Assembly: GCF_016598535.1 (NCBI RefSeq)
Contig: NZ_CP066779.1
Span: forward strand, 1,860,001-1,924,000
From: Rhodococcus sp. P-2
GTDB taxonomy: Bacteria > Actinomycetota > Actinomycetes > Mycobacteriales > Mycobacteriaceae
Length of the DNA: 64,000 bases
Direction: 5' to 3'
Position 1 is the first letter of the stretch. Each line of letters starts with the position of its first letter. The notes below the pieces were generated by a model, which saw only the letters and a list, made by a program, of their open reading frames with translations, was not told the origin of the DNA and searched no databases. Shown here piece after piece: positions 25,972-34,760 of this stretch. Made by a program: the position numbers and the translations under genes.

Positions 25972-26978
25972 CAGCGCGGACAATCCCGACCGCATTCGTC
26001 CACCGCTACCTCGCGTTCTCGCCGGACAATCACGTCGATTTGTCGGGTGCACTGCGAACTGCCGGGATCGACCTCGAGACTTTGTCCGACCCTCGCGCCC
26101 GACTCACCCCGACACAAGTCACCACCTTCATCCAATCCACTTGGCAGATCACCGACGACGAATTGTTCGGCCTCGGATCAGCTCCGGTCCCCCGCGGCAC
26201 TTTCCGATTGATCTGCCTGACGCTGATCCACTGCCCAGATCTCGGATCGGCCTTCGATCGAATGTCCGACGTGATCCGCGCACTGCCGGCGCTCGCCCCA
26301 CTGTCGATCGAGAAGGGCGAGGAAAGCACTCGGGTGAGTTTTGCCGTCCGAGCTCGCGAAGGTATCGCCGAACCTGATGTAGCAGAACGTGTTACCACCG
26401 ATTTCGTCCTGATATTGCTGCACCGCTTTTCCGCGTGGCTGATCGGGAAACGCGTCCGCCTGCGGGCCGTCGAATTTCCTTACTCGGCACCGGATGCGCG
26501 GTTGGCGCAGGACTACGACTACATCTTCGGAGCACCCGTCACCTTCGGCGCGCAGCGAGCGGCACTGGAGTTCGACAACTCGGCAATGCGTGCACCGATC
26601 ATCCAAACCGAGGAGACATTGGAGGAGTACCTCCGAGAATCTCCGATTCAGCTTATGTCCGAACGCGATTACGACAGCACTGCGTCGGCGCAGGTGCGAC
26701 GGGTCCTGGAACTCGGGGTGAAGGGTCGAACCTCCACCGCCGAGGAGATCGCCGAGATGCTCTCGATCAGTGTTCCCCACCTGCGTCGACTACTGCGGCG
26801 CGACGGAACGTCACTGAATCAGCTGCGCGAGGAAGTACTCCGCGACGTAGCCATCGCCGGTCTGCGACGCGGAGAATCCGTCGAAGTACTCTCGGCGCGA
26901 TTGGGATTCTCCGAACCCAGCGCCTTCCGTCGGGCCTTCAAACGATGGACCGGCGACACTCCGAGTTCGTACCGTTAG
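25968..26978 (+). CDS. AraC-family transcriptional regulator (AraC-binding-like N-terminus)
   Basis: A 336-residue regulator with an N-terminal PF12625-like ligand domain (residues about 20-205) and two C-terminal helix-turn-helices (about 240-335, ending LSARLGFSEPSAFRRAFKRWTG, the AraC signature). The start is ATG 25968, in an ATGA overlap with dapC and with AAGGAG upstream; a frame extension to 25872 is inside dapC. Many relatives (OruR/ArgR-like) control amino-acid or lipid catabolism. Its target is not evident; its 3' end overlaps the convergent VOC gene by 4 bases. Confidence 0.85.
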   Translation: MTARTIPTAFVHRYLAFSPDNHVDLSGALRTAGIDLETLSDPRARLTPTQVTTFIQSTWQITDDELFGLGSAPVPRGTFRLICLTLIHCPDLGSAFDRMSDVIRALPALAPLSIEKGEESTRVSFAVRAREGIAEPDVAERVTTDFVLILLHRFSAWLIGKRVRLRAVEFPYSAPDARLAQDYDYIFGAPVTFGAQRAALEFDNSAMRAPIIQTEETLEEYLRESPIQLMSERDYDSTASAQVRRVLELGVKGRTSTAEEIAEMLSISVPHLRRLLRRDGTSLNQLREEVLRDVAIAGLRRGESVEVLSARLGFSEPSAFRRAFKRWTGDTPSSYR

Positions 26979-27400
26979 CTGACACAGAACTCGTTTCCCT
27001 CGGGATCGGTCATCGTGATCCACACACTCGGCCCCTGTGCTCCTCGATGCAGGATCGTCGCTCCGACCTTCTCGAGTTGCGCTGCGACATCCTCGCGCTT
27101 GTCCCCCACGCGTATGTCGAAATGGAGTCGGTTCTTCACTGTCTTCGATTCCGGAACCAGTTGGAAGAGAACGCGCGGACGTTCAGGATGCTCCGGATCG
27201 CTGATGGCCGCACCTTCGCGCCAGACGAGAACTCCCTCGAAGGTCGTGGTGTCGGATTCCTTGGCGTGACCAGCAGCAACGAGGCCCCTGATGAAGTCTT
27301 CGTCGCTAGGCTCCGCTGCCCACCCGAGTGCTGCGGCCCACCACTTCGCTTGTTCGTGCGGGTGCGCCGAATCTACTGTGACTTGAAATTCGTATCCCAT
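26975..27400 (-). CDS. VOC-family (glyoxalase-like) protein
   Basis: A 141-residue glyoxalase/bleomycin-resistance-like protein with two beta-alpha-beta-beta-beta modules. The first carries HPHEQAKWWAAALGW and the second RLHFDIRVGDKREDV, ending DPEGNEFCVS, the typical metal-site strand. It belongs to the glyoxalase_6-type subgroup common in actinobacteria. Substrate is unknown. It stands alone, converging on the AraC gene. Confidence 0.8.
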   Translation of the reverse strand: MGYEFQVTVDSAHPHEQAKWWAAALGWAAEPSDEDFIRGLVAAGHAKESDTTTFEGVLVWREGAAISDPEHPERPRVLFQLVPESKTVKNRLHFDIRVGDKREDVAAQLEKVGATILHRGAQGPSVWITMTDPEGNEFCVS

Positions 27401-27457
27401 GTTCCGACGTTAACGCCGACCACCGACACGTGGCGCAGGTTCGGGTGAGCCCGGGCG

Positions 27458-27898
27458 TCAGTCGACGCTCTTGATGGTCTTCATGGTGATCAGCGACGTC
27501 ACCCTCGAGACAGCCGGAAGCCCGCTGAGCTTGGTGACCATGAAGTTCTCGTACGTCGCGAGATCTTTCACCGCGACGCGGATGAAATAGTCGGGAATTC
27601 CGAACAGTCGCCGACATTCGATCACTTCGTCGAACGCCGCGACCTGGGATTCGAAGTCTTCGATGGTGGCCTGGTCATTGACTCCGATCTCGGCGGTGAC
27701 GATCACCTGAAATCCTCGACCGAGCGCTTCCTGACTGACGATCGCCCGGTATCCGGTGATGATTCCGTCGGCTTCGAGCTTTTTCACGCGGCGCAGGCAA
27801 GGCGAGGGCGTCAGACCCACCAGATCGGCCAATTCGGTGTTGGTCAAACTAGAGTCCTGACGAAGGTGAAACAAAATTGCGTCATCCATGGCATCCAT
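27458..27898 (-). CDS. Lrp/AsnC-family regulator, likely controls azlCD
   Basis: A 146-residue Lrp/AsnC regulator: winged helix-turn-helix at residues 1-60 (MDDAILFHLRQDSSLTNTELADLVGLTPSPCLRRVKKLE) and an effector-binding RAM domain (about 70-140). The ATG at 27898 is chosen; ATG 27889 and GTG 27916 are alternatives because no clear ribosome site distinguishes them. It diverges from azlC with about 80 bases between. In Bacillus subtilis an Lrp-type protein (AzlB) represses azlCD, so the same relationship is inferred here. Confidence 0.85.
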   Translation of the reverse strand: MDAMDDAILFHLRQDSSLTNTELADLVGLTPSPCLRRVKKLEADGIITGYRAIVSQEALGRGFQVIVTAEIGVNDQATIEDFESQVAAFDEVIECRRLFGIPDYFIRVAVKDLATYENFMVTKLSGLPAVSRVTSLITMKTIKSVD

Positions 27899-27977
27899 CG
27901 CACTATTATTGCGCACTGTTCACTATGTGGGCATTATGAGCAATCGATCACCTCGATCTTTGTTATAGATTTGCGTC

Positions 27978-28715
27978 GTGATCGAACCAGCATCGTCGAC
28001 GGCCGCAACTGCCGTCGAACTCCCGCCGCGAACCCCGGCGTGGCGGCACGCCTTCCAGCTGTCGCTGCCGGTCGGATTTGGCCTGCTCCCACTCGGGATC
28101 GCACTCGGTGTTCTTGTGGTCCAACAGGGCCTCAGTCCTTGGTGGGCAGTCGCTTTCACCTCGCTGATCTACGCAGGATCGCTGGAGTTTCTCGCCGTCG
28201 GAATGGTCGCGGCCATGACACCACTGCCGTACGTCGCACTGACCGCACTGCTGGTCAACTTTCGACATGTCTTCTACGCCTTGAGTTTTCCGCTGGAAAA
28301 GATTCGAAATCCCTTCGCTCGCTTCTACAGCATGTTCGCACTGACCGACGAGGCCTACGCGATGTCGGTGACTGCCGATCCCCGGACGCTCACCGGTCGC
28401 ACCATCGTCTACTCGCAGCTGTACCTGCACGCCTACTGGATCGGTGGTGCGGTTCTGGGCGCGACTGCAGGGCAGTGGATTCCGGACTCGATCGTCGGTC
28501 TCGACTTCGCCCTGACCGCGCTGTTCGTCGTCCTCTCGATCGAAGCGATTCGTGCACAGAACGGATTCGCGGTGCCGGTCGCCGCGGTCACCTGCGCTCT
28601 GGTCGCCCGGCTAGCAGCGCCGGAGCACATGCTGCCAATTGCGATGGGCGCCTTCGTGCTCTTCCTGATCGGCCGCTTCGTCTACGACTCACGAAAGGCG
28701 AAGATCGATGCCTGA
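27978..28715 (+). CDS. azlC: AzlC-family branched-chain amino acid exporter subunit
   Basis: A 245-residue integral membrane protein with about six to seven helices. AzlC/BrnF family marks are the opening LPVGFGLLPLGIALGVL, the SLIYAGSLEFLAVGM segment and the LLVNFRHVFYALSF motif. With AzlD it exports branched-chain amino acids (BrnFE in corynebacteria also exports methionine). It begins with GTG at 27978 and overlaps azlD by 8 bases. Confidence 0.9.
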   Translation: MIEPASSTAATAVELPPRTPAWRHAFQLSLPVGFGLLPLGIALGVLVVQQGLSPWWAVAFTSLIYAGSLEFLAVGMVAAMTPLPYVALTALLVNFRHVFYALSFPLEKIRNPFARFYSMFALTDEAYAMSVTADPRTLTGRTIVYSQLYLHAYWIGGAVLGATAGQWIPDSIVGLDFALTALFVVLSIEAIRAQNGFAVPVAAVTCALVARLAAPEHMLPIAMGAFVLFLIGRFVYDSRKAKIDA

Positions 28716-29037
28716 CACCTCGTACATCTTTGCCGCCGTCGCCGTCATGGCCGTGGTCACCTTCGCGCTGCGGGCGATACCGTTTGCCGCGCTCATGCCA
28801 CTGCGCTCCTCCGCCTTGGTCGGCTACCTCGGCATCTACATGCCGGCAGGCATCATGTTGATCCTCGTCATGTATTCACTCAAAGGGGTGTCGATCACCG
28901 CCCCTTCTCACGGCCTACCCGAACTGATTGCAGTGTGCGCCACGATCGCCGCGCACCTGTGGCGAAAGAATGCCGTCCTGAGCATCGTTGTCGGAACGAC
29001 GATCTACGTCGCGCTGGTCAACACCGTGTTCGCCTGA
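28708..29037 (+). CDS. azlD: AzlD-family branched-chain amino acid exporter subunit
   Basis: A 109-residue protein with about four transmembrane helices, the small AzlD/BrnE partner of AzlC. Family features are the opening AVVTFALRAIPFAALMPLRSS and the C-terminal HLWRKNAVLSIVVGTTIYV. Overlap with azlC by 8 bases and the fixed pairing of the two families support a two-subunit exporter. Confidence 0.9.
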   Translation: MPDTSYIFAAVAVMAVVTFALRAIPFAALMPLRSSALVGYLGIYMPAGIMLILVMYSLKGVSITAPSHGLPELIAVCATIAAHLWRKNAVLSIVVGTTIYVALVNTVFA

Positions 29038-29129
29038 GCATTTCCCATCGACGAGCAAAATATCTTTACTCCCGAATGGGCAATTTGTAACCTCCAGGCG
29101 CTTATCTGAACAGTTGAACACTTATACGA

Positions 29130-29162
29130 TTTCAGTAGTGTGGCCGCCGGCCGCGACTGAAA
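29130..29162. promoter_or_regulatory. Dyad ahead of the nickel/cobalt permease gene
   Basis: TTTCAGT (29130-29136) and ACTGAAA (29156-29162) form a perfect 7-base inverted repeat 19 bases apart, ending 15 bases before the start codon. No cobalamin riboswitch is seen in the 140-base gap after azlD. The spacing would fit a dimeric metal-responsive regulator, but it is not the known NikR consensus. Confidence 0.4.
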
Positions 29163-29177
29163 GATCGGTGAGGTTCG

Positions 29178-30314
29178 ATGTCCACGACAATGACCACGAC
29201 GGGCACTCGAATCGCCGGTGCCTGGCACAGTCTGGATCGAGGCCAGCGTCGAAGCATCATCGGGATGACCGTCACCGTCGTTGCACTCAACGTCGTCGGG
29301 TGGGCAGTTCTTCTCGGTCTGGTCGTGCCCGGCCACTACACGATCGAAGGCAGTGTCTTCGGCATCGGACTCGGTGTCACGGCGTACACGCTCGGCATGC
29401 GCCATGCGTTCGACGCCGATCACATCGCCGCTATCGACAACACCACTCGGAAGTTGGTGGCGGACGGCAAGAAACCGATGTCCGTCGGGTTCTGGTTTTC
29501 GCTCGGACATTCGACCATCGTCTTCGTTCTCGTCGCCCTGTTGGCTTTGGGTGTGCGGCAACTGGCCACCAGTCTTTCCGACGACAACTCCGATCTGGAG
29601 AAGTGGACCGGCTTGTTCGGCACAACCATTTCCGGCACGTTCCTGATCTTGATCGGAATCCTGAACCTCGTCTCTCTCATCGGGATTCATCGGGTGTACA
29701 CCAAGTACAAGGCCGGCACCTTTGACGAGGAACAACTCGAAAAGGAACTCGACAACCGCGGTGCCCTGAACAAGATCCTCGGCCCGGTCATGAAGATGGT
29801 CCGCAAGCCCTGGCACATGTACCCGGTCGGCCTACTGTTCGGATTGGGATTCGACACCGTCACCGAAGTCGGACTTCTGGTGATCGCCGGCGGCGCGGCG
29901 GCGACAGGGCTCCCGTGGTATTCGATCCTCGTCCTACCGATACTCTTCTGCGCCGGGATGTCGCTTTTCGACTCCATCGACGGATCGTTCATGAACTTCG
30001 CCTACGGTTGGGCGTTTGCCCAACCGGTGCGAAAGATCTACTACAACATGGTGATCACGGGGCTCTCGGTGGCAGTAGCCCTGTTGATCGGGACCCAGGA
30101 AATCATCTCGATCTTCACCGACAAACTCGACATCCACGACGGCGTTCTCGGCGCAATCGGAAACCTGGATCTCGGCGCAATGGGCTTCATCATCGTCGGA
30201 CTCTTTGTCGCCACCTGGGTGATTGCTCTACTCGTGTGGCGGTACGGCCGCATCGAAGAACGGTGGCAGGCACAATCCGTTGCCGCCGCCTCACCCCGAT
30301 CGCCCGCTGAATAG
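29178..30314 (+). CDS. HoxN/NixA-family nickel/cobalt permease (NiCoT)
   Basis: A 378-residue secondary metal permease with about eight transmembrane helices. The family signature RHAFDADHIAAIDNTTRK (near residue 75-92) contains the H-x4-D-H metal motif, and GFWFSLGHSTIVF and LGFDTVTEVGLL are the second and third signature segments. NiCoT proteins import Ni2+ and/or Co2+ with high affinity, for urease, hydrogenase or cobalamin-dependent nitrile hydratase in rhodococci. No metalloenzyme gene is adjacent, so the preferred metal is undetermined. Confidence 0.92.
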   Translation: MSTTMTTTGTRIAGAWHSLDRGQRRSIIGMTVTVVALNVVGWAVLLGLVVPGHYTIEGSVFGIGLGVTAYTLGMRHAFDADHIAAIDNTTRKLVADGKKPMSVGFWFSLGHSTIVFVLVALLALGVRQLATSLSDDNSDLEKWTGLFGTTISGTFLILIGILNLVSLIGIHRVYTKYKAGTFDEEQLEKELDNRGALNKILGPVMKMVRKPWHMYPVGLLFGLGFDTVTEVGLLVIAGGAAATGLPWYSILVLPILFCAGMSLFDSIDGSFMNFAYGWAFAQPVRKIYYNMVITGLSVAVALLIGTQEIISIFTDKLDIHDGVLGAIGNLDLGAMGFIIVGLFVATWVIALLVWRYGRIEERWQAQSVAAASPRSPAE

Positions 30315-30444
30315 TTTCTCGATTTGAATCTCCTGGTGGGCACGTTCAGCGGCTTTCACTTACTTATCGGAAGGCGCATCCTGCGGAGTTGGTGAGATGC
30401 AATAGTGGAGCTCGTAGAGCAACAGCCCCGGCGAGGAGCAAACA

Positions 30445-30819
30445 GTGCAGGTACGTCACGCGGTAGCGGGTTTGGCGATCACGGGACTTGTTCTCGCAGT
30501 GGCAGGCTGCGGTAGCAGCGACGACAAAGCTGCCGAAGGACCAGGCGTCGCCGTGGCGGCGGAAACCACACCGGCTCCCGACCGGGTGACCGTGCACCGA
30601 CCTGGCTTCATCGACACCAGCATTTCCCCGTTCGACGTTCCCGCATGGCCGGGTCCGCACCCCACCGAATTCCTGCGGCCCAACCCGCCGTCGGGCGAGA
30701 GCGGTGAAATCGTCGGCAACCAAGCTGCGGCAACGTACTCAGCCTCGCTCGACAACCCCGACGCACTGTGGAATGTCGGTGGCACGGTGGAGTGGCTGGT
30801 TGTCGATCCGCTTCGGTGA
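30445..30819 (+). CDS. Small putative secreted lipoprotein of unknown function
   Basis: A 124-residue protein starting GTG, with GAGGAG about 7 bases upstream. Residues 1-20 form a signal peptide ending in a lipobox LAVAGC, so it should be a lipoprotein. The mature part is Pro-rich (PFDVPAWPGPHPTEFLRPNPPSG) and has no family I recognise. It is followed by a convergent two-component response regulator; no functional link is evident. Confidence 0.6.
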   Translation: MQVRHAVAGLAITGLVLAVAGCGSSDDKAAEGPGVAVAAETTPAPDRVTVHRPGFIDTSISPFDVPAWPGPHPTEFLRPNPPSGESGEIVGNQAAATYSASLDNPDALWNVGGTVEWLVVDPLR

Positions 30820-30856
30820 ATACGCGAGCAGGGCCGTAGAGCACCGTGGCTCGGCG

Positions 30857-31501
30857 TCATTGCTGGGCGTCACGCACAAGCAGCGCGGCTTGCACGCGGT
30901 TTGTGGTCTGCAACGCGGCCAAGATGCGACTGACGTGAGCTTTGACCGTGCTCTCCCGCATACCGAGCTCCTGCGCAATCTCTGCGTTGGTATCCCCGCG
31001 AGCGAGGAGGTCGAGGACGTCCCGTTCGCGGGGCGTCAAAGACTCGATGCGTTGGCGGGCATTTGTTGCCGCCTTCGTATCGGTGCGGTGGTAGCGGTCG
31101 ATAAGTCGCCTGGCGGCGTTGGGGTGCAAGATGGCCGATCCCGCAGCCACAGTGTGGACCGCGCGCACTATTTCGCCGGGAGCAGCGTCCTTGAGCAGGA
31201 ACCCATCGGCGCCCGCAGCCACTGCTTCGTAGACGTATTCGTCGAGATCGAAGGTGGTCAGAGTGATAATTTTCGGTGGATACGGCAGAGCTCGGAGCCT
31301 CGAGATCGCCGCGATACCGTCCATTCTCGGCATACGGATGTCGACCAACGCAACGTCGATCCGGTGAGCGGTAGCCTTCTCGATTGCTTCGATGCCGTCG
31401 GATGCTTGCGCAGCGACCTCGATGTCGGGGTCGTCGACAAGTAGGTCCGTGAGGCCGAGTCGAACAAGTGCGTCGTCGTCGACGATCATTACGCGGATCA
31501 T
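30857..31501 (-). CDS. LuxR-type (NarL/FixJ) response regulator
   Basis: A 214-residue response regulator. The receiver domain has the acidic pair at DDD 8-10, phospho-acceptor Asp54 in LVDIRMP and Lys in LLKDAAPGE; the C-terminal LuxR helix-turn-helix reads LTPRERDVLDLLARGDTNAEIAQELGMRESTVKAHVSRIL. The ATG at 31501 overlaps the kinase stop by 4 bases; an in-frame upstream extension is rejected. It should be phosphorylated by the kinase encoded immediately upstream. No target genes are apparent next to it. Confidence 0.9.
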   Translation of the reverse strand: MIRVMIVDDDALVRLGLTDLLVDDPDIEVAAQASDGIEAIEKATAHRIDVALVDIRMPRMDGIAAISRLRALPYPPKIITLTTFDLDEYVYEAVAAGADGFLLKDAAPGEIVRAVHTVAAGSAILHPNAARRLIDRYHRTDTKAATNARQRIESLTPRERDVLDLLARGDTNAEIAQELGMRESTVKAHVSRILAALQTTNRVQAALLVRDAQQ

Positions 31502-32634
31502 TTTTCCTGCCAATCTTGTTCGACCGGATGGGGGTGTGGAATTCGAGCTGAGACTCGCCACCCGCCTTCGTCGGTGGGGCCCGCTTCGAATTCGCCTCCC
31601 AGCGCGAGCACTCGCTCACGGAGTCCGACCAATCCGTAGCCGGAGGGGGCTGCATCCGGGGATGCCGACCCGGGCGTGTTGTCGACCGACACGGTAGTCA
31701 CAGGTAGTCCGTAGGTGAGGCGGACGGTGACCGAACCGCCTACCGCATGTTTACGCGCATTGGTCATCGACTCCAAGACGATGCGCTGTACAGCGAGCTG
31801 ATGGGCGACAGGGGCGTCAGCTGAGGTGCCATCGACTACGAGCGTGACATCTTGCCCGGCCGCGCGTGCTTGTTCGGTCAGGTCGTCGACATCTACGAGA
31901 ACCGGTCGAGTCGGCAGATCTTCAGGGGATTCGTGAAGGGCCCCGAGAAGGTCTCGCAGATCGGACAATGCTTGCGTGGATGCGTTGCGTAACAGAGTAA
32001 GTCGATCACCGATCGGAGCGGGGAGGGTCGCCGATTTGGCCTCGAGAACACCGGAGTGCAGAGCGATGATGCTCAGACGATGCGCGAGAACGTCGTGCAT
32101 CTCCGCTGCGATCCGGGCCCGTTCCTTGGCGCGCGCCCGGTCCTCCCCCAGACTCCGTTCGTGCTTGAGACGCGCGACTTCGTCGTTGAGCACCGCGATC
32201 CTTTTCCGGCGGTGTCCGACCCACATTCCCGCCAGCATCGGCAACGCGAGAATGATGATCATCGCGGATATCTCGATTGCCTGTGGAGTGGCCTGAGCAG
32301 GCGCGAATGCTGTCACCGCGATCGCGATTGCACTGAAGAGCAGGGCGATGTTCGTGCGCCGCTGGACTGTAAGATCGAACAAGACCAACGCCAGCAGCGG
32401 CAGAAGAACCCAGCCGAAAATGCCGGTTGCAGCCGTAATCACCACTGGGGCGACGTACCAGGGGACTCTCTGCCAAGCGATCAATGCCCCGGCAACTGCC
32501 GCGACGACGATCCCGGGAACCCGATATCCGCTGTCGAGAGATGACGCACAGTTCTGGATAGCGGTCGCGGTGAACACCGCGACGATGACGAGACGCCCCG
32601 TTGCACGGACGGTCGAGTTCTCAGCCCAGGTCAT
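31498..32634 (-). CDS. Sensor histidine kinase (HPK7/NarX-DesK type)
   Basis: A 378-residue membrane kinase. Residues up to about 150 carry roughly five transmembrane helices with short loops, a coiled linker follows (EVARLKHERSLGEDRARAKERARIAAEMHDVLAHRLS), containing the DesK-type phospho-His in EMHDVLAHRLS, and the HATPase domain includes ESMTNARKHA and GYGLVGLRERV. Starts at ATG 32634 or GTG 32655 are both possible; neither has a strong ribosome site. The lack of an extracellular domain suggests sensing within or at the membrane. Confidence 0.87.
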   Translation of the reverse strand: MTWAENSTVRATGRLVIVAVFTATAIQNCASSLDSGYRVPGIVVAAVAGALIAWQRVPWYVAPVVITAATGIFGWVLLPLLALVLFDLTVQRRTNIALLFSAIAIAVTAFAPAQATPQAIEISAMIIILALPMLAGMWVGHRRKRIAVLNDEVARLKHERSLGEDRARAKERARIAAEMHDVLAHRLSIIALHSGVLEAKSATLPAPIGDRLTLLRNASTQALSDLRDLLGALHESPEDLPTRPVLVDVDDLTEQARAAGQDVTLVVDGTSADAPVAHQLAVQRIVLESMTNARKHAVGGSVTVRLTYGLPVTTVSVDNTPGSASPDAAPSGYGLVGLRERVLALGGEFEAGPTDEGGWRVSARIPHPHPVEQDWQEK

Positions 32635-32766
32635 GCCAATGACAGTAGTTGTCACAGCTCCCGATTGACCCCGACGATGGGAGCCCACGACCCCCGACTT
32701 TCGTCGGGGTATACCGTCGTCGATCGGCCGATTCTCCTGCTCACCGATATTCGTAGCGTCGAATCC

Positions 32767-33474
32767 GTGAATGACAAACCCCGCTCCACTCGATCTGTCC
32801 GCCCCGGAGTCAATTCTTCCGCCATGTTCCTACGCGAGGCGTTCGACGGTTTCCGCGACGTCGGCGCCGTCGCTCCGAGCAGCATCTCACTTGCCCGGGC
32901 GATGACTGCACCGGTTACCCGATTCGACGGTCCGCGCACTGTCCTCGAGGTCGGAGCAGGGACGGGCCCGATCACAACGGCGCTGCTCGACCGGCTCTCG
33001 CCGACCGACAGACTCGATGTCGTCGAAACGAATCCGCGCTTCGCAGCTCGATTGCGCGAGCTCACTCGCGACGCCCATAGATTCGGTGGGCCGCGCACGC
33101 ATGTCCACGAATCACGAATTGAATTGATGAAAAATGACATTCGCTACGACGCGATCGTTTCCGGACTACCGTTCACCAATTTTGCGCCTGGCACGGTGAG
33201 GGACATTCTCACGCGCTACGACGAACTTCTCACAGGTGGAGGGTGTTTGACGTACTTCGCCTACCGGGGCACTCGTCGACTGCGTTCGGTGACCGCTGCA
33301 CGGGAATCAGTGCGTCGCCACCGCCAGGTCGAGGAGCTTCTCACCGAATACCGACAACGATTCACCGTGGACTGCAAGACAATCTGGGCGAACCTTCCGC
33401 CCGCCCTGGTGTGGGAACTGTCTCGTGAAGTCCTACCGAACCCCGCCCCGACTGATCCCCAGGTGAACGCGTGA
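32767..33474 (+). CDS. SAM-dependent methyltransferase (PmtA/KsgA-like)
   Basis: A 235-residue class I methyltransferase. Motif I VLEVGAGTGPITTALL lies near residue 60, the acidic loop VVETNPRF follows, and the active-site region ISGLPF-like segment (VSGLPFTNFAPG) resembles phospholipid N-methyltransferases of the PmtA type and rRNA adenine dimethylases. The GTG at 32767 is taken as start since sequence upstream is shared with the divergent kinase promoter. It overlaps the DedA gene by 4 bases, so a membrane-lipid role is a plausible inference. Confidence 0.72.
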   Translation: MNDKPRSTRSVRPGVNSSAMFLREAFDGFRDVGAVAPSSISLARAMTAPVTRFDGPRTVLEVGAGTGPITTALLDRLSPTDRLDVVETNPRFAARLRELTRDAHRFGGPRTHVHESRIELMKNDIRYDAIVSGLPFTNFAPGTVRDILTRYDELLTGGGCLTYFAYRGTRRLRSVTAARESVRRHRQVEELLTEYRQRFTVDCKTIWANLPPALVWELSREVLPNPAPTDPQVNA

Positions 33475-34373
33475 TCGATCTGGTTGGGCTGCTGGGACAT
33501 GTACCCGCTTATGGTGCCTACGCGCTGGTCGGCACTGCGGTCCTGGCCGAGTCCGTTCTTCTTGTCGGCGCTCTTGTCCCCACGTTCACACTTCTGGTGA
33601 CAGGTGGCGCAATGGCCCGGTACGGGCACGTCAATCTGGCGGTTCTCATCGCAATCGCCGCCATGGCAGTCGTGGTCGGTGACTTCCTCGCCCACCGCAC
33701 CGGGCGCTCGCTTCACCGGCGTCCCTTCAGCGAGAGGCTCTTTCGCCGCGTCCCCACTCGGTTACTGCGACGAGCCGAGGCACTGATCCTTCGACACGGC
33801 GGCCCTGCTGTGTTGGCAAGTCGATTCATCCCGGTCGTGCGAACACTGACTCCCCACCTCGTCGGGATGTCTGATCTGTCGTACCGCAAGATGGCTCCGT
33901 ACAGCACGGTCGGTGCCCTCGTGTGGGCGACAGCCGAGACAACCCTCGGGTACATGACCGCCGCATCCCTCCATCAGATCACGACGTTCGGGGCCCCGTT
34001 TCTTGTCGCAATTGCCGCACTGACGGCCGCTGCGGTGGTCGGAGCAAGATGGGTGACCCTTCGCAGCAGATCAAGAGCGCGGGTGTTACCTGCTTGGTCC
34101 CGTGCGTACTCTTGCGGAAGCACCTTCTGCGAGCGCTCGGCGCAGGCTGGGCGCCACCGCATGCAGGAGGACATCGATCATTCGGATCGCAGACGACGTG
34201 ATGTGAGTTCAGTTCCGCGACAACGCTGCACAGAACTCTCCGGGTTGGTCGACATGCAACCGCAACCCATCGATCAGAGTGGAGCCAGATCCCTTCGACA
34301 GCCGTTTCGGGAGCGTGACCGAGACGGGTCGGTCGAAGCCGACGTCCACGACAGTGCCGTCGGGCCCCGGTAG
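33471..34373 (+). CDS. DedA-family membrane protein with unusual C-terminal extension
   Basis: A 300-residue product whose first 200 residues are a DedA (SNARE-associated/VTT) protein with about five hydrophobic segments and the family motif VLASRFIPVVRTLTPHLVGMS near residue 120. DedA proteins act in polyprenyl-phosphate or lipid translocation. DedA proteins normally end near 200-220 residues; here the last 95 residues are Arg/Ser/Gln-rich, carry no recognisable feature and lie antisense to the next gene for 165 bases. A lost stop or frameshift near 34060-34150 is possible. GTG start overlaps the methyltransferase stop. Confidence 0.78.
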   Translation: MIDLVGLLGHVPAYGAYALVGTAVLAESVLLVGALVPTFTLLVTGGAMARYGHVNLAVLIAIAAMAVVVGDFLAHRTGRSLHRRPFSERLFRRVPTRLLRRAEALILRHGGPAVLASRFIPVVRTLTPHLVGMSDLSYRKMAPYSTVGALVWATAETTLGYMTAASLHQITTFGAPFLVAIAALTAAAVVGARWVTLRSRSRARVLPAWSRAYSCGSTFCERSAQAGRHRMQEDIDHSDRRRRDVSSVPRQRCTELSGLVDMQPQPIDQSGARSLRQPFRERDRDGSVEADVHDSAVGPR

Positions 34374-34760
34374 AACCAGGCAGTCGTCGACAATCGCATT
34401 TGCCGTCTCACCGAATCTTCGGACCATGCTCACCCGCGAAATCCGTGATCGGTCCACCTCGACGCGTATACCTGCGCCTGATCGAAACACCGCTGTTCGA
34501 GGTGACACGAGATGCGGGCGCACGACACGTCCGGCAAGCCACCCACCGATCGCGATCAGCGACAACACCGTTGCGATGAGCAGCACGATGCGGAGCCAAG
34601 GCCATGGAACCAGGAAATGAATCGCTACGGCCTCGATCACACTCGCCGCTGCAAATGCCACCGGTATCGACATGGTCCCCCTCGAGTAGCCGAAAGTCGC
34701 TGTATCGCTGGAACCTCCGTCAACCCGACCTCTCGCGAGTAACCACAATGTTCGGATCAT
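34209..34760 (-). CDS. Membrane protein of unknown function
   Basis: A 183-residue protein with two hydrophobic helices (residues about 31-55 and 57-78) followed by a soluble beta-rich domain of about 100 residues (VFRSGAGIRVEVDRSRI to the end), an architecture like PH-domain or YdbT-type membrane proteins. I do not recognise the family. Its start overlaps the MerR gene stop by 4 bases (ATGA), so it is co-transcribed with and perhaps regulated by that protein. Its 3' third is overlapped by the DedA frame on the other strand. Confidence 0.6.
   Translation of the reverse strand: MIRTLWLLARGRVDGGSSDTATFGYSRGTMSIPVAFAAASVIEAVAIHFLVPWPWLRIVLLIATVLSLIAIGGWLAGRVVRPHLVSPRTAVFRSGAGIRVEVDRSRISRVSMVRRFGETANAIVDDCLVLPGPDGTVVDVGFDRPVSVTLPKRLSKGSGSTLIDGLRLHVDQPGEFCAALSRN

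Noticed and set aside
29038..29177. Cobalamin riboswitch ahead of the nickel/cobalt permease.
   Set aside because: No B12-box-like conserved sequence was seen and the gap is only 140 bases.
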